DNA of 64,000 nt from Triatoma infestans (GCA_011037195.1 JAAEAF010006768.1:1-64000), one strand, 5' to 3'; positions 9,256 to 21,185 are shown, counted from the first letter of the stretch. Notes: generated by a model from the letters alone, not told the origin. A program made the numbers and translations.

Positions 9256-11338
9256 CCATGGTGATAGCCGTACTAATCACTGAGGGATGGAAATAGAACC
9301 CCTCGTCGGTGCGATAAAAGAACCATTTTTTGAACATTAATATCTAAATTTCTGTATTCATAATATGATTAATATTAAACATTTTTAAAACAATCGAAAT
9401 TAACGTTATTACTAATTATCACCTTCCAGTTAGGAGCTTGATATATGTCATTAAGCTATAGTCAACTAAGGTATTCATTCGTATGGCCACCTTGGGGAAT
9501 TCACAAATAGCAGTAAGTTTTAATGTATTTCTCACTTTTATTCTCTGGCTACACTACAGTTTTATGATTTTATTAGTGTTTAGACTTTTATATTTTATTG
9601 CAATTTGAGAAATAGGCATAGCATTACAAATATGAGTATTTCAAACTAATTTATAAATAAATAATCTATTTTTTGCGTAGGTGATTAGTTTTGCCCTACG
9701 GAAAATTATATTTTCTTATACAGCCTATTTCTTTTCGTCATCAAAAGTAGTTATCTGTCGATTTCGAGCACTTTTAATAATTGTACTACGTATAATGAAT
9801 TGTAGTTTTTGTTTTTTTAAAACATCCTGAAGATGAAAGTTTCTGATGAAACTGTAGCAGACTTCTTACGAGAAAATCTCGAGATATTTTAATTGAATTT
9901 TTTAATCCATTTAATGGAAACTAAAATTCAGAGTTGTATTTTTTATCACAAGAACTAACTTCCTTATTATTGGAGCAGGAAAATAGCTGAATAAGAGAAG
10001 GCATTATCAGGAATCACGAAAAACGTTTGCCCTGGTTAAAAAATTTGGAAATCCTTCCAAAATTGGAAATTTCTATTGGTTATAATGAAGAAGAAAGCTA
10101 AACGAAAGAACGAAGAAGGTCATCAAAGAACTTCTGAACAGCTGTAGGAAGAGTTAAAGATTGTTATCTTATTAATCAGGTGTAACACACGTTCCTCTCT
10201 TAACTGTGGTAACTTTGTTTTTCTATTATCTACATATAACTTTAATCTGAACATTTAATCTCTCTCTCTCACTCTCTGTCTTCTATGTCTTGTCTTACAT
10301 ATAACCACAGTTCTTATTTTATAATCAGTTGTGCAATTGATTATAAATATTAATATATAAATTTAATATTAATATATCTAGAAAGAGAGCAAAAAATTTT
10401 GTTGTGGTTATAATGAAGTAAGGCCCCCCATATTATGTATCATGGGAAAATATTTTCCATCTTTCTTTTAATTACAATTGATTTTGCAATTGAAACTGAC
10501 CCGTTTTTATTATCTAGGTTGTATAATAAAGTTAAACCTATTGGGCAAGGTTATTTGCAGAAATGTGATAATATTAACTGAGTGGCGAAGTCTGCTACTG
10601 ATCTAAATTTAGAGATAGACGCCAAATAGCGCCTCTACTGGTGACTAATGCTTTACTGAATAGGATTCTTAACTTAGTAAGGTTAGAGAGGGTATATTAC
10701 TTCAAGATTTAATATTCACAAAATGTTGTTCCTTATTTCGCAGTAGGATAAAAATAAGTATTTTCTCTAAAGAAAAAAATCTTTTTCATTCATAAAACTG
10801 TGGTGTCAAACTCTGTTCGGTAAATTTAAGTGAAAAGAATCCCGCAGAATTTTGCTCTTCAGAAGTTCTTAGAATCTATTTTCAAAATGCTAGATTCCTC
10901 TAAAATGATAACACCTCAAGTGCACATTTGAAGTTACGTAGAAGTTTATAAAAAAAATCGTTAGGATATGATAAGAAGTCTGCAAAATTGTAATTCTGGT
11001 GACACACGTTGATAGAAACTTTTTTATTTTTTAATACCATTATGGAATTATTTTGAATATCATTACGGAATATCAACTTTGAATCTATGTTCCACAAACT
11101 TTAAAACGTTATTATAAGCAATTCGATGTTCAGTCAAAATTCCAAATTATAAGGAAATATTTCAGTTGAAAATTGAAAATTCTATTGAGTGAAAGTAGAT
11201 GAATGCTTACACTTTAAAAAAAAAAAAAATTAAAGTCAGTTTCATAGGGAGGTGGGGAGGGAGATATTTATTGCTAATTCGCTCCAGTGAACAGTAAACT
11301 AAAAATCAACGTCATTTACCTCAGCTAATATATTGATT
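9256..11338. other. Non-coding stretch, no recognised element
   Basis: AT-rich throughout. About 11100-11215 shows weak similarity to the inner part of an inverted R copy (CAAAATTCCAAATTATAAGG). A CCTGAAGATGAAAG motif near 9825 resembles retroelement ends but has no partner. Confidence 0.4.
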
Positions 11339-11339
11339 C

Positions 11340-11452
11340 CGTGATCATCGACCAGTTTTGGATGTTCATCTATCTATCTATCTATTTTATATCAGGATAT
11401 CTTGAGAGTTAATCCAAGCTATCGTACCAACCAAAACTGGTCGATAATCACG
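11340..11452. mobile_element. Small foldback with GACCRGTTTYGG motif
   Basis: Arms at 11340-11361 and 11431-11452 are inverted copies matching at 21 of 22 positions. The right arm reads CCAAAACTGGTCGATAATC. The arms resemble the GAAACCGGTCGATGA box of family B with GAAAC changed to AAAAC, and the right arm is followed by AAGGCTATCA, as in family B. The spacer has a (TATC)n run. It is probably a decayed family B foldback. Confidence 0.55.
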
Positions 11453-11459
11453 AAATGAA

Positions 11460-13150
11460 ACAAGGCTATCAGTGTGGTGTTTCCCAGCGTTGTTGTTTAA
11501 AAAAAAAACACTGATTTCTATTTTTGCTGGAATAACGTTCGTTACACTGTATTATTTCAGAGTGAGAGTAGGGTAGCGTAGAAGAGAGTGACGACTGACT
11601 GGCAGAGTAGAGTGACGGTTTGAGAATGAAGTACGTAGTACGTTGACGGTTGAAGGGGGACTCAATTAACGATCCTTTCTTTAGAATTAAGGTTTTTTAC
11701 GCAGCGGCTGTTCAACCCTTTCATCTCTTGATCTTCTTTCCAATTCCTCCTAGTTTGCCCCCTCACGGAAAAATGCAGTGAACTTGAGGTGGGCAATGAT
11801 TAGTTTACGATTCGATTTGGTCCATTACAACTGTATATTGTAAATAAACATAACCATTCTTCTTTTGGATTGACAAAAAGAATAATGGTGGAAAACTAGT
11901 TTATTTGATGTTCCTACGGTCTTAAAGTTCATTCTTTTTTTTTCATTTGGTTGCATATTAAAATACTGTGTGGGCATTATTTTTTGTTTCTGTTGTTATT
12001 AGTTAGATTATATTGCAATAGTTATGTATTACTGATTCGTTTTACTCTAGCTGTAATAAGGCGTCGGTTTACAAAATACAAGGTTACATTGTGTTGTCCA
12101 TATGTATGTACAATAAGAGTTCTGTGTAATGTTGCAATACATGTGAGAGAACAGGTCTTCTGCTTCATCTACGTAGTATAACATTGTGTTCTGTTGCAGT
12201 ATAATCTACCTACACTTTTATTTATTCTTTCTCTACCACATAATAAAAATAACTTTTTTTAATGTTCGTGTGTTTAAAAAAAAAAAAAAAAATTTCTTCT
12301 CACCTCATGTATCCTTAAATCAGTAAAGGAAAGTAGGGAAATTTTCTGAGAATGAATGATTGCCTTTTCTTCTTAATTGTATTTTGATTATTATTCAACT
12401 AAAAATGAGTTTTTGATTATTCTTTTTTCTTTTGAATATCTCATTTGTTTATTCAACTTTAACCACAGCCCCTGAATTCGTTATTTGTTTAACCCCATTG
12501 GCTAGGAAAATAGAACTGACAATATCATTGCGGTATCCCAACCCCCCAACACTCACTCATTGGGTTTGCAGAGGTAGTTGTAGTTGTAGTTGTTGGTACA
12601 ACAATGTTAGCATAAAAAAATCCAATGAACTTTAACTCACAACTACATCCCCACAATCTTCCAGACTATTCCAGCATTGAAATTTTTTGGTTATAAAAAC
12701 AGTTTTGATCCGTTGACTTTGCAAAACATTTTATTCTTAAAAAATGCCACTGGACTTGCTTCAAATTTGTAACGCTTTCTAACTTTGGTCACAAAGAAAA
12801 AAAAAACCTTGAATGTCAACTTGAAGTGGTTTTAGAATGTGGTCACAAGAAAGAGTACTTTATAAATCAATTGCAATGGTTAATAGCGCGGGGCCAATCT
12901 TTTCTTTTCCAACGCCAAATCTACATAGCAAGTCAGTGAGCCTATCATCAACAACTCATGACGCTTTACGAAGCGATGTCAGAAAAAATTGGAAGTTTTT
13001 TAAAAAACTCCTACAGCTTAATCGGTTACGCGGAAATCCATTTCCCAGACATAAGGTCAACTCTTCATAGGAAATCCGAGGGAAAATTACATTCCACTGC
13101 ATTTTTTAAGCATATTTGTTGCCTTTACTTCTTTATCATTGCACTTCTTA
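11460..13150. other. Non-coding stretch, no recognised element
   Basis: Short chance frames only. A (TAGTTG)n run lies near 12577-12595 and A/T homopolymers near 12273 and 12800. A GAGTGAGAGTAGGG-rich segment with repeated AGAGTGACG lies near 11560-11625, without a recognisable role. Confidence 0.4.
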
Positions 13151-13189
13151 CAGCAATTTATTTATTTACCTTTCTCCTCATGTTCTTAA

Positions 13190-13291
13190 GAAGAGAAAGT
13201 AATAGGATAGTGTAAACATATTCAAAATTGAGTACTCGCCGTAAATATTTGTTTATAAATTCACCCAAATATGGAAAAAAAAGAAGAAGAG

Positions 13292-13324
<33 letters not shown>

Positions 13325-13875
13325 TGTGTATGATTGAACAAGACATCCTAATAGCAAAAATATAGGAAGTTCGAAGTTAGTATTCCTTTAGATACCACCG
13401 AAGAAGCATCCAGCACGAAAGTTTCGACAATATTAACCAACCGGAAATTGTGATTTTGTAGTTTTTTTCCCTGAGATTTTTGCGATATTCTCGTAGATAG
13501 CTCCAACGATTTTTTTTAAATTTCGTATATTAATTATTAATAAAGACCTATCAATTTTATTTAATTTTTTTTTTTAACCGTTTTTCCAAGAAAATTGCTT
13601 TTTGGTGGGCTTTGTGGAGGGGGAGCCTTCAATGTATTATTTCTTCTACAGTGCCACTGCTACAGTACATCCACATTCCTAGAATTCCAAGTTAGAAGGA
13701 ATTAGGTTAACCGGAAGTGCAAATTTAGAGAATATTTTTTCGAGTTTTTTTCAATATTTTCGACAATGTCTCCAACGATTTTCTTTAAATTTGGAATATC
13801 TGTGAAGATAATATATTAGCCTATCAATTTTTGTTATACATAACATTTTTTTCGGAAAAGTTAATTAAGACGTAT
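13190..13875 (+). repeat. R-family repeat with GT microsatellite and two internal modules
   Basis: This is one of the clearest copies. AGAGAAAGT at the left is followed by GAGTACTCGCCGTAAATA, a long GT run at 13296-13324, the CACGAAAGTTTCGAC box, CAACCGGAAATTG, then TCTCGTAGATAGCTCCAACG. After a G-rich stretch a second, similar module begins at AACCGGAAGTGCAAATTT (about 13710) and repeats CTCCAACGATTTTCTTTAAA. The double module shows that R contains an internal duplication of about 270 bp. Confidence 0.75.
13296..13324. repeat. (TG)n microsatellite inside an R copy
   Basis: Uninterrupted TG repeats of about 29 bases occupy the place where other R copies have a short TG-rich tract. Confidence 0.95.
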
Positions 13876-14167
13876 TCTGGGTACTTAGATTTAATTGCTG
13901 ATTTAAGTTTTATTGAAGTCTGACAAAGGGCGCCGTCCTCTGCTAAGTAAAAGTAATTCATGCAAATTTGTTACCTGATTTTATTTTGTAAGTACTTTTT
14001 CGATTTGTAAAAAGCTGTTTTTTATTTCAGTTATTTAATTTGAGTCTGCAATTCCCAGTTTATTCAGTTTAAACTGAATTATAAGTTTTAATTCTTTTTT
14101 ATTGGGAGGATCAAATCATAAAGAGAAGATTATAATTATATTGTTTGTTTTTGTGTTTTTTTTTTAG

Positions 14168-14630
14168 TAAAGGCCAGAATTCTCTTGCCAACAATAAAGA
14201 TTTATTTTATTGCTTACAAAACAAATCTGTCCGTAATGACCAATACGACTTTATTGATCTCCTCCATATAATGGTAGTTTTTACCAACACAATAAAGATC
14301 CCTCTAACCATTTTATCGTTCCTAATAGTACTTTATTCTTTCATTAACAACAGAAACGCATACACACAACGGCATATTGCCGGAAATTTTGTGTTTTCTT
14401 TGCTGGGTAATGAGATAAGAAAAAAAAGATTATGGAGCTACGTAATTCACCTTTATTTCAGTTTGGATTTAATTTTTACATCTTGCTGCATTTATATTCA
14501 CAAACAAAAGACGTTGGTTATTAAAAATTGTAATCATAAAAATAATGCGGTCGGCCTAATTCTACCTTTCCGATCAATACAAATACGCAGATATACAGTA
14601 ACGTTTTATGAACACGCTAAATATCTGTAG
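14168..14630 (+). CDS. Unrecognised open frame, possible terminal exon
   Basis: A frame of about 154 codons runs from just after an acceptor-like site (a pyrimidine run then AG at 14166-14167) to TAG at 14628-14630, and AATAAA follows at 14739-14744. In DNA of this composition a frame this long is not expected by chance in 64 kb. The product would be basic, with hydrophobic stretches near frame residues 42-68 (around LTILSFLIVLYSFI) and 100-120 (around HLYFSLDLIFTSCCIYI) that could span a membrane. There is no ATG at the left edge, so it fits an internal-start or last exon better than a whole gene. I do not recognise the family and see no partner exon. Chance remains possible. Confidence 0.3.
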
Positions 14631-14738
14631 GGGCATATTGTATATAATTTATTTTTAAAACTGTCCTTTCTTTTTTTCTTTCAGTATTTAATAATAATAA
14701 TATTGACTTTATTTCACATCTTGCATATAATATTATTG

Positions 14739-14744
14739 AATAAA
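14739..14744 (+). promoter_or_regulatory. Polyadenylation signal AATAAA
   Basis: AATAAA lies about 110 bases after the stop of the 14168-14630 frame. The motif is frequent by chance in this DNA, so it matters only together with that frame. Confidence 0.25.
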
Positions 14745-14849
14745 TACATTTTTTTTGTAAATTTTTTTGTTGTATATTGATTTTTCTCAACTAAAATTTG
14801 TATCAATTTTTTTTTTTTAATTATTATACTGCTTTAGGAGGAAGTAGTA

Positions 14850-14990
14850 ATGCATTCGTACACATTTTCGAGAGCAAAAAATGTATATTTTTAGGAGTTG
14901 CTTTTTATGTGCAGATATGAGTTTGTGTGTCAGCGTAAGTCAAAAAAGGAGAAATGCAAAACTTGATAGTTCAATAGGTTCCGAGACTAA
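14850..14990 (+). repeat. R-family repeat, left-part fragment
   Basis: GGAGTTGC, a TG-rich tract (GAGTTTGTGTGTCAGC) and AAAAAAGGAGAAATGCAAAA match the region around the GT tract and the following box of forward copies. Ends are not present. Confidence 0.4.
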
Positions 14991-14999
14991 GGTTTCATT

Positions 15000-15470
15000 G
15001 AACAGACTGTTTTGGTGAATCGTTTCCTCCATGTAGATGAATGCAGACTAGTGGCCATAAAAACGTTTTCACTCGGATCCTAAAGAGTTTAAAGAATACA
15101 CTGAGGAGTATGTGGAAAAGAGAGTAGTCTTTTATGTCTTTAGTTATACTCAAGCAAGTAAAGGCCACAGAAATCCTTATGTATATTTTGTGCAGAATGT
15201 TGCAGGTATCAGTTTTAAGTATTGTTCGTGTTGATAGGCTGGGAAACCCATGGGAACGGAAAAATCTAGTCGACTAGTGTCCGATTACAGAAGACAATGG
15301 AAAGTTGTAGAATACATGCTACGTTGGTATATTAGGCTTTCGTTTTCTTGTTATCCTTCTTCTTAGACGCTATATAGGAGAGTTTGGTATATTGATTGCA
15401 TTTTACACTCTGGAAAATCTAACTCCCTATCTAGGACAGCTGGAGAGGAAGACCGTTAGCTGCTAACTGT
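15000..15470. other. Non-coding stretch of more balanced composition, unassigned
   Basis: This stretch is less AT-rich than its surroundings and contains no long frame. It may be an old element remnant, but I found no motif to name it. Confidence 0.3.
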
Positions 15471-15479
15471 TTAACATAG

Positions 15480-15740
15480 TAGTTCTTACCCCAAAAACTC
15501 CGTTCCTTAAAAATTTTTCAAATAAAAAAGCGATAATCTTTATATATATATATTATGTTCAAACTACTTCACGAAGTTTAAGGAAAAACTCGTTGGTATC
15601 CATTTTCGAGTAGATGGTATTTCCTGTTGATAATTTTTGGCAGAAATTTGTTTTGTCGGATGTCTTGTGCTTATTTATTGAAATATAAAGTTTGCTTTTT
15701 GCACTTCTCCGTTTTTAAAATTATGCTATCTCACAAACAC
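15480..15740 (-). repeat. R-family repeat, fragments
   Basis: Minus-strand R boxes are seen at about 15490-15530 (TTTTTGGGGTAAGAAC side of the G-rich tract) and 15705-15740 (TTTTAAAAACGGAGAAGTG and GTTTGTGAG). The middle is rearranged and contains a short TA repeat. Confidence 0.45.
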
Positions 15741-16075
15741 AACTGAAAATCTGCTACATGTGATTTCATCCTGAAAATGGTATAGATTCTTTGTGTTTTG
15801 TTGATGAATTTGAAGGATAAATAAAAAAACGCTCTTTTTTGGGTCCTTTTATAGTCCAGTTAGTTCTCTCTTTTTGTTTTTAAACAAAATTATTTTGACA
15901 TGTTGTTAGATTTATTCTTCCAAACATTTTTATGCTGGCCATGTTTTGTACTGGTATTAACATCAGGAAAAGAAATAAGCAAAAAATAAAGTCATCACAA
16001 CCTTTTTATTTTTAAACGGACATCCGTTTAACGGTTATAGCAGTTTAATGCTTTTAAAATCACAAATACTTCTTT

Positions 16076-16095
16076 AAAAAAAAAAAAAAAAAAAA
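16076..16095. repeat. poly-A tract
   Basis: Twenty A in a row, directly before a compound microsatellite region. Confidence 0.9.
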
Positions 16096-16170
16096 TCTCA
16101 GTTACGTGCCAGACATGGAAAAAGTTGCTTTGCCGATGGCAAATAATTCTAGAGCACGCACAGACGGACA

Positions 16171-16171
16171 G

Positions 16172-16203
<32 letters not shown>

Positions 16204-16204
16204 C
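16171..16204. repeat. Compound (AC)n(AG)n microsatellite
   Basis: About eight AC units run directly into about nine AG units. Frames of 60-66 codons on both strands here are products of the simple repeat. Confidence 0.95.
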
Positions 16205-16219
16205 GAGGGAGAGAGTGGT

Positions 16220-17340
16220 AGTAATCGGTACAAGATCACCTGCTGACCGACAGATAGATAACGGTGTCTCTTTCTTGTTGATGCAGCTGACATTTATATT
16301 TGTAATTAGAAGTATCAGATGCTGACGTCATTGTTTTTGTTTTGTAATGATTGAAATAATACAAAAACTGCATGTAATTTATTTTATAATATAGAATGGT
16401 AATTCTTTTCTCTTTGTCATATGTTATTTTCCGATATTTATTTTATTTGATTTATGTATACATTTTATAATATTTTAAACATATGTCTTGCCTTCCCTCC
16501 CATTCGTCTCTGTAATTCCGATTCGTCTCCCATGCGCATGCTTCCTTCCTTCCGTCTATCTTTATAAGATATGAGAGATAACCATTTTCCTTAATTATTT
16601 CTCCTTGGACTGTCATCTTCTAATCCAAAATACAGTTTCATGACCGGCATGCTAAACACAGGTCTAAACAAGAAGGTGGCTGCTACGTCCAAGGATTAAT
16701 AATTACATTTCCAGCTTAAACAGACTCTGGCAAATTGGCCCTCTTTTTCGTATGCACTGCACGTTTCGCTTTCAAATGCGCCACTGTTTTAACATGTATT
16801 TCGCACACCCACATCAAGTCTTTCTTCTGTCTATTTCCTTCCCTCTGTACTTACTATTCTTTTGTGATTTTTCGGACTATATTTAATACACTTGTTGCGT
16901 TATTGTTAAATCCCTACAAACCATGCTGTTGTTGAGTGGTATTTTCTAACTTCACAGTAGTCTTGTGTACTTCCTTGAAAGTGGCCATATACGAGGGAAA
17001 GAGAGAATTAATTTTTCTCTTGCCAAGAGGGCTGATTCATTCCTACTTACTACCTGATCCCTTAAACGTTCTTTAAGAGACTTCCCACTCTCGCAAGAGC
17101 CTGTTAATGCTTTCAGTGAAATTACACAGATTTTGCGATCGATTTGCTTTCTTGGCGAAATCTTAAACAAAATTTCCGTCCTTCTTTTTAAAAAATACAA
17201 CTATTATTTCACAGCATAAAATGATCTGTGTAAATACTTTTTTTTTGGTTTATTTAGAAATTTACAATCTGTATTAGATATATACAATGAGTAAATAAGA
17301 TTTTGAATATTGAAAATGTAGGCTATGAGAAGGTAGGAGG
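16220..17340. other. Non-coding stretch, no recognised element
   Basis: Short unrelated frames only; no transposon termini or protein motif seen on either strand. Confidence 0.4.
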
Positions 17341-17344
17341 AGAG

Positions 17345-18165
17345 AAACTACCCAGCGGTAGCACTCTCTACGGGATACCAAAAGCACTGATCAGTCCCGA
17401 AGGAAATCTCGGGGCCATTGGCGATTCAAATGGCGAGGTGGATTGTCAGGGATAGCAGTGGAGGCTAGAGATTGTACAAACGGATTAGAACAAAAGGAGA
17501 GAGTAGTAGTTTATGATTTTCAGTCTTAGCAAGTTGTTGTACGAAAGGGAGGTTGAGGTCATTATGGAGCCTAAGATTTGAGATTTACAAAGGAGCATCA
17601 ACTCTCGGTCGAAGTAGCTTAGATTGGAATGTCTGAATGGTTTGTAAATTTGTAGGTTTATGTGAGCCCCACAATTTAAGTCCGTAAGTCCAAATTGGTT
17701 TGATTATAGAAATATATATCAGTCTTTAGAGTTTTGTAGGTAATTTGGATCGTCTTCCGATAATTCTGTAAATAAGATTGGTCCTTTTAGTAAGATTGGT
17801 CCTTGTGGGTGGGTTCCACGTGAGTCTTTTGTCAATGAAGAGCCCAAGGTGGCGCACCAGGTGCAGTGTTACAGGGAGAGGATTGTGGTAGAAGAAGACT
17901 GGAGGACAGGAACCCTGCTGGAGAGTAAATGTGGCATGTTGGCATTTTTGTGAGTTCATTTTGATTCGCCACTTTTTTGCCCATAATTCTGTTGTATTTA
18001 AATGTTTCTGTAACTTGTGAGAAGCTGATGTGGCACTTGTAGCGAGTATGGCTGTATCGTCTGCATAGTAGTGTAGATGGATTTGTAGGTATGTCGGATA
18101 TGTACCTACACTGTGTAGAGGACGGGACCAAGTATCCTCCCCTGCGGCACCCCTGCCCCCACTGA
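17345..18165 (-). pseudogene. Jockey-like LINE, 3' part of reverse transcriptase ORF
   Basis: The minus strand starts at GVPQGRILGPVLY (near 18160-18120), the G-x-P-Q-G motif before the catalytic site. After a frame change, YADDTAILATS (about 18068-18036) supplies the two catalytic aspartates. W-A-K-K-W with I-K-M-N-S-Q-K-C follows, then a HLGLFIDKRLTW block, all in the order of Jockey-clade enzymes. The thumb/C-terminal part continues with PIWTYGLKLWGS and a QSKLLR segment, then LRLHNDLNLPFV, in another frame. Several stops and shifts prevent function. The 5' half of the element is missing, as is usual after incomplete reverse transcription. A related 3' end lies at 20690-21185 in the same orientation. 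Confidence 0.88.
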
Positions 18166-18229
18166 TGAATGTGTAAATACTTGAAATAGTTTCCGGCCCA
18201 GACTTTTGTATCACTGTAATTCTACCTCA

Positions 18230-19900
18230 AATCGTTTTCATAGTACAACCATGGTTCATGGTGCTAACTTCTCCTCGTACTGGTCAAACTTACAATTCAT
18301 TTGAGGTTTCTTACCTCCCTCTATCTGCTCATTCTCTTTTCTATTGTTGTGTATTTTTGTCTACATATGTATATATATTTTATAATTTATTACCATGGTT
18401 AGTACTTTATTTCTCTTACTTAAGAGTATAAATGGGTGTACCGTGATTATATAAAATTTTCGAAGTTCCCACTCGTGACTAGTGTACTCGTTTTTGGGGC
18501 GTGGAATAAAAATTCGCTTCCGCTGAGGACTCATCAAAGATGTAGAAAGTGGGAAAAAGTCGTGGAGGAACACTACTTGGTAGCAAAAGCCAGAACTAAT
18601 TGTTATTGAGAACGTAGCCTGCTTACCAGACGCCTCCTTCCCCATGGTCACAGGAACCTCAATCTTGGTGTGGTATAGCCAACAACATAATTAAATATAC
18701 CATATTCCGTGAAGAAATCTTCTTTCCTTAGCATATTATTAATACATAATCGTCAAGTATATGGAGCGACAATTGAGATAAATTTGATCATTATTTAATA
18801 TTCAATTTTTTGTTTAACAAAATATTTACATCTTATTTTTAAAGAATTTAAAACAAAGTAGTTCAAGAATTTATATAAATATTAATTATTATTAATCAAT
18901 ATATAAAAGTTTTTTTTTTTTTTGACATTAATTTACCTTCTTCCAGTGTATTGTATGCAGAAATAATATTATGAAACGATATAATTGATCTGGACTGTGA
19001 AAGGGTTGTTGAACGGATTGGGCAGCCTGCGGGTATCCCTTGGCAACCAGAGGTTTGGAATATACCCAATAATTTTGAAGCAATGGCCGCTGAAATTCTA
19101 TTCAAAAGTAGAATTTATTATCCCTATTGAAAAATAAAATGAACAAATAAAAGAAAAATTTTATTTTATTACTTAATTAATTTTATTTTTATCTTCTTAA
19201 AAGAAAAAATGTAATATTTACTTCTAATTTTTCTCTAATTTGTTTTTATTGTTAATTTCAAAATGAAAAATTTGTATTGAAATATTAACACGAGTTTCTC
19301 TAACTTCAGTTTACATAACTGAATAATTCAGTTTCAGATTCAGTTTCATCAAAAGTATAATTTTTACTAAATATTTAATTTTCTTCAAATATCGCTAGAT
19401 ATTTCGCAAAGAGTACCAAGTGTAGAGAAAACCGTTGATATTTGTACCGAGAAAATCGTAAAAAACTGAAAAAGAAAAAAACAGTTGAGTAAAATATGTA
19501 AAAGTTCTGTTTTTCTCACTTGTTAAATAAATAATCAGCAGGAAAAGGAAGTAGCTAATATCTTGAATTACTAAAACGTTGATTTATTAACCAATAAGAT
19601 AATATTTCTCGTCGGATCAGACGGTATCGAATATTTTTTCAAAGTCAATATAACTAAATAAATGGTTGTGCGGATATTCTCTTGATTTTTCGAATAACAG
19701 ATTAATGAAATCATCTTTCAACACGTTGATTTTACATTTATAATTGTAATATTTTTGAGAAATTAGAGGTTTACACTTACAGCACTTCACAAGATTACAA
19801 GTCCTCTTGTAATCCTTTTTTTTTTTTATGAATTAATAAATTTGTTTTCAAGGACGCCTCATGTTTGGGTAAATTTCATTTTCACTTTCTCCTGTACTAC
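18230..19900. other. AT-rich non-coding stretch
   Basis: No motif was recognised on either strand. A 96-codon minus-strand frame at about 18361-18651 shows no known domain and no repeat copy elsewhere in the window. Confidence 0.4.
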
Positions 19901-19904
19901 CTAC

Positions 19905-20135
19905 ACACTATACTCAGAGAGGAAGTATTGCGATCTCGTCAAAATTTGGATATGGAGTTGTCTCCGGAAGTAATGTTTTAAGGATTCCCTGAGTCCAGAA
20001 AATTCGTTTTTAGAAATTGGCCTCTCTCTCTCTGTTCTGTGTGTGTGTGTGTGTGTGTCTCTTTTTTTTTAGCATAACTCAAAAGGTTGGAAGATCGGAG
20101 AAAGTTCAAATTTGATATTTAGTTTTGAATGCTGT
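19905..20135 (+). repeat. R-family repeat, left part with microsatellites
   Basis: GAGAGGAAGTATTGCGATCTCG, GTTGTCTCCGGAAGTAATG and GATTCCCTGAGTCCAG are R left-part boxes. They are followed by a CT run (about 20021-20033), a GT run (20038-20058), then AGCATAACTCAAAAGG and a decayed next box. Confidence 0.65.
20021..20058. repeat. (CT)n and (GT)n microsatellites inside an R copy
   Basis: CT repeats and GT repeats lie within one R copy at the position of the family's TG-rich tract. Confidence 0.9.
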
Positions 20136-20484
20136 CAGGGACAGTGGGTGTATACATTATATAATACTGTGTATGAACGTCCTCGTACACATATCCCACC
20201 AATCCAGATTATGTTATGGGTTTCAAAAGAAAGAAAAACAAAAAAAATGTTGTAATAATCAATGTGTGAGTAGACGCTATCCCGTTCCCCCCTATTACAA
20301 ATGACTAACTAGTAAAGCGAGAAAGAAAGAAAAACCATTATAACCTGTTTAGTTTAATAAATGAGTTTCAGCTACCTGTATTGTACTTGTATATAAAATT
20401 CCACTTAAATGAAATTGCTTGGAAAAAAGTTGCTGACCAATGAGTTAGGTCTCTCTATATATATAGTCAGTATCCAAGAATAAG

Positions 20485-20640
20485 GAAAGCGTGTTTTCAT
20501 AGAGAAAAATCCCAGAAAACAAGAAACTGTTTAATAAAAACCCACTTCCGGTCAACAAATTTTTGTTTTTAACTTGGAATTTTGGCTAAACATTTACTTA
20601 CATAATTTTCTCTGTTGTTTATTAATATTTACTACTGTAA
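20485..20640 (-). repeat. R-family repeat, fragment
   Basis: The minus strand shows the AAATTCCAAGTTAAAAAC box and the TTGACCGGAAGTGGG box that join the two R modules, then TTTCTGGGATTTTTC. Termini are absent. Confidence 0.6.
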
Positions 20641-20689
20641 AAAATAAACTGCAACAAGTAAATATGTTAAATGTCAACTTAGATAATAG

Positions 20690-21185
20690 GAGTGTGGATT
20701 GGAGTAGACATCCAGCGGTGGCACTCTCCACTATCTTGAGTTATTCTATTAGTTGGTCACGGGGCCATCTTCTCTTCAACCGGCTGAGTGGATTGTCGGG
20801 AATAGTGTTTATAAAGAAAGCTGGTGAATTAAAGGATTAGGATGAGCAGTTGTGGATGAATGGAATTTTATGATACGAGTTTTGGCTAGATGGTTAACGA
20901 AAGGAATGTTTAATCATGTATGGATGGTGAGGTTAGCAACGTACATAGAGGGTGCATTGACAATTTTTCGAAGGATTTCTTTTTTATTGAAGTGACTGGA
21001 TATAAGACGATATAGGTCTTAGTAGTAGTAAGTAGAGAAGTCTTTTATTTTGTAATGTAAGTTTGGATCGTCTGCCTAGTCTATTTAGTTCAGGTCGTTT
21101 GAGTCTAGTGTGGGAATTCCAAGTAGGTGTTTTGTCTAGTTGGAAACCCAGGTAACGTACGTTGTTTAGGGGAGAGATTAGATTA
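20690..21185 (-). pseudogene. Jockey-like LINE, second 3' fragment
   Basis: Minus-strand translation from about 21170 reads RYLGFQLDKTPTWNSHTR, equivalent to the HLGLFIDKRLTW block of the copy at 17345-18165. It continues with LGRRSKLTLQNKRLLYLLLL and a decayed P-I-W-T-Y-G region, then short blocks in other frames. The 3' ends of the two copies also match as DNA: CAGCGGTGGCACTCTCCAC here against CAGCGGTAGCACTCTCTAC there, with a shared GGATTGTCGGG segment. The polymerase core is missing, so this copy is 5'-truncated further than its neighbour. Sequence divergence suggests two related subfamilies or separate old insertions. Confidence 0.75.

Noticed and set aside
9815..9890. CTGAAGATGAAAG...CTGATGAAAC as another hammerhead
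   Set aside because: No stem II can be drawn between the boxes and no GUC follows the GAAA.
10010..10090. Possible Helitron protein scrap (FALVKKFGNPSKIGNFYWL)
   Set aside because: The resemblance to the Helitron K-Y-G-x-P block is about six residues long and the following conserved residues are absent.
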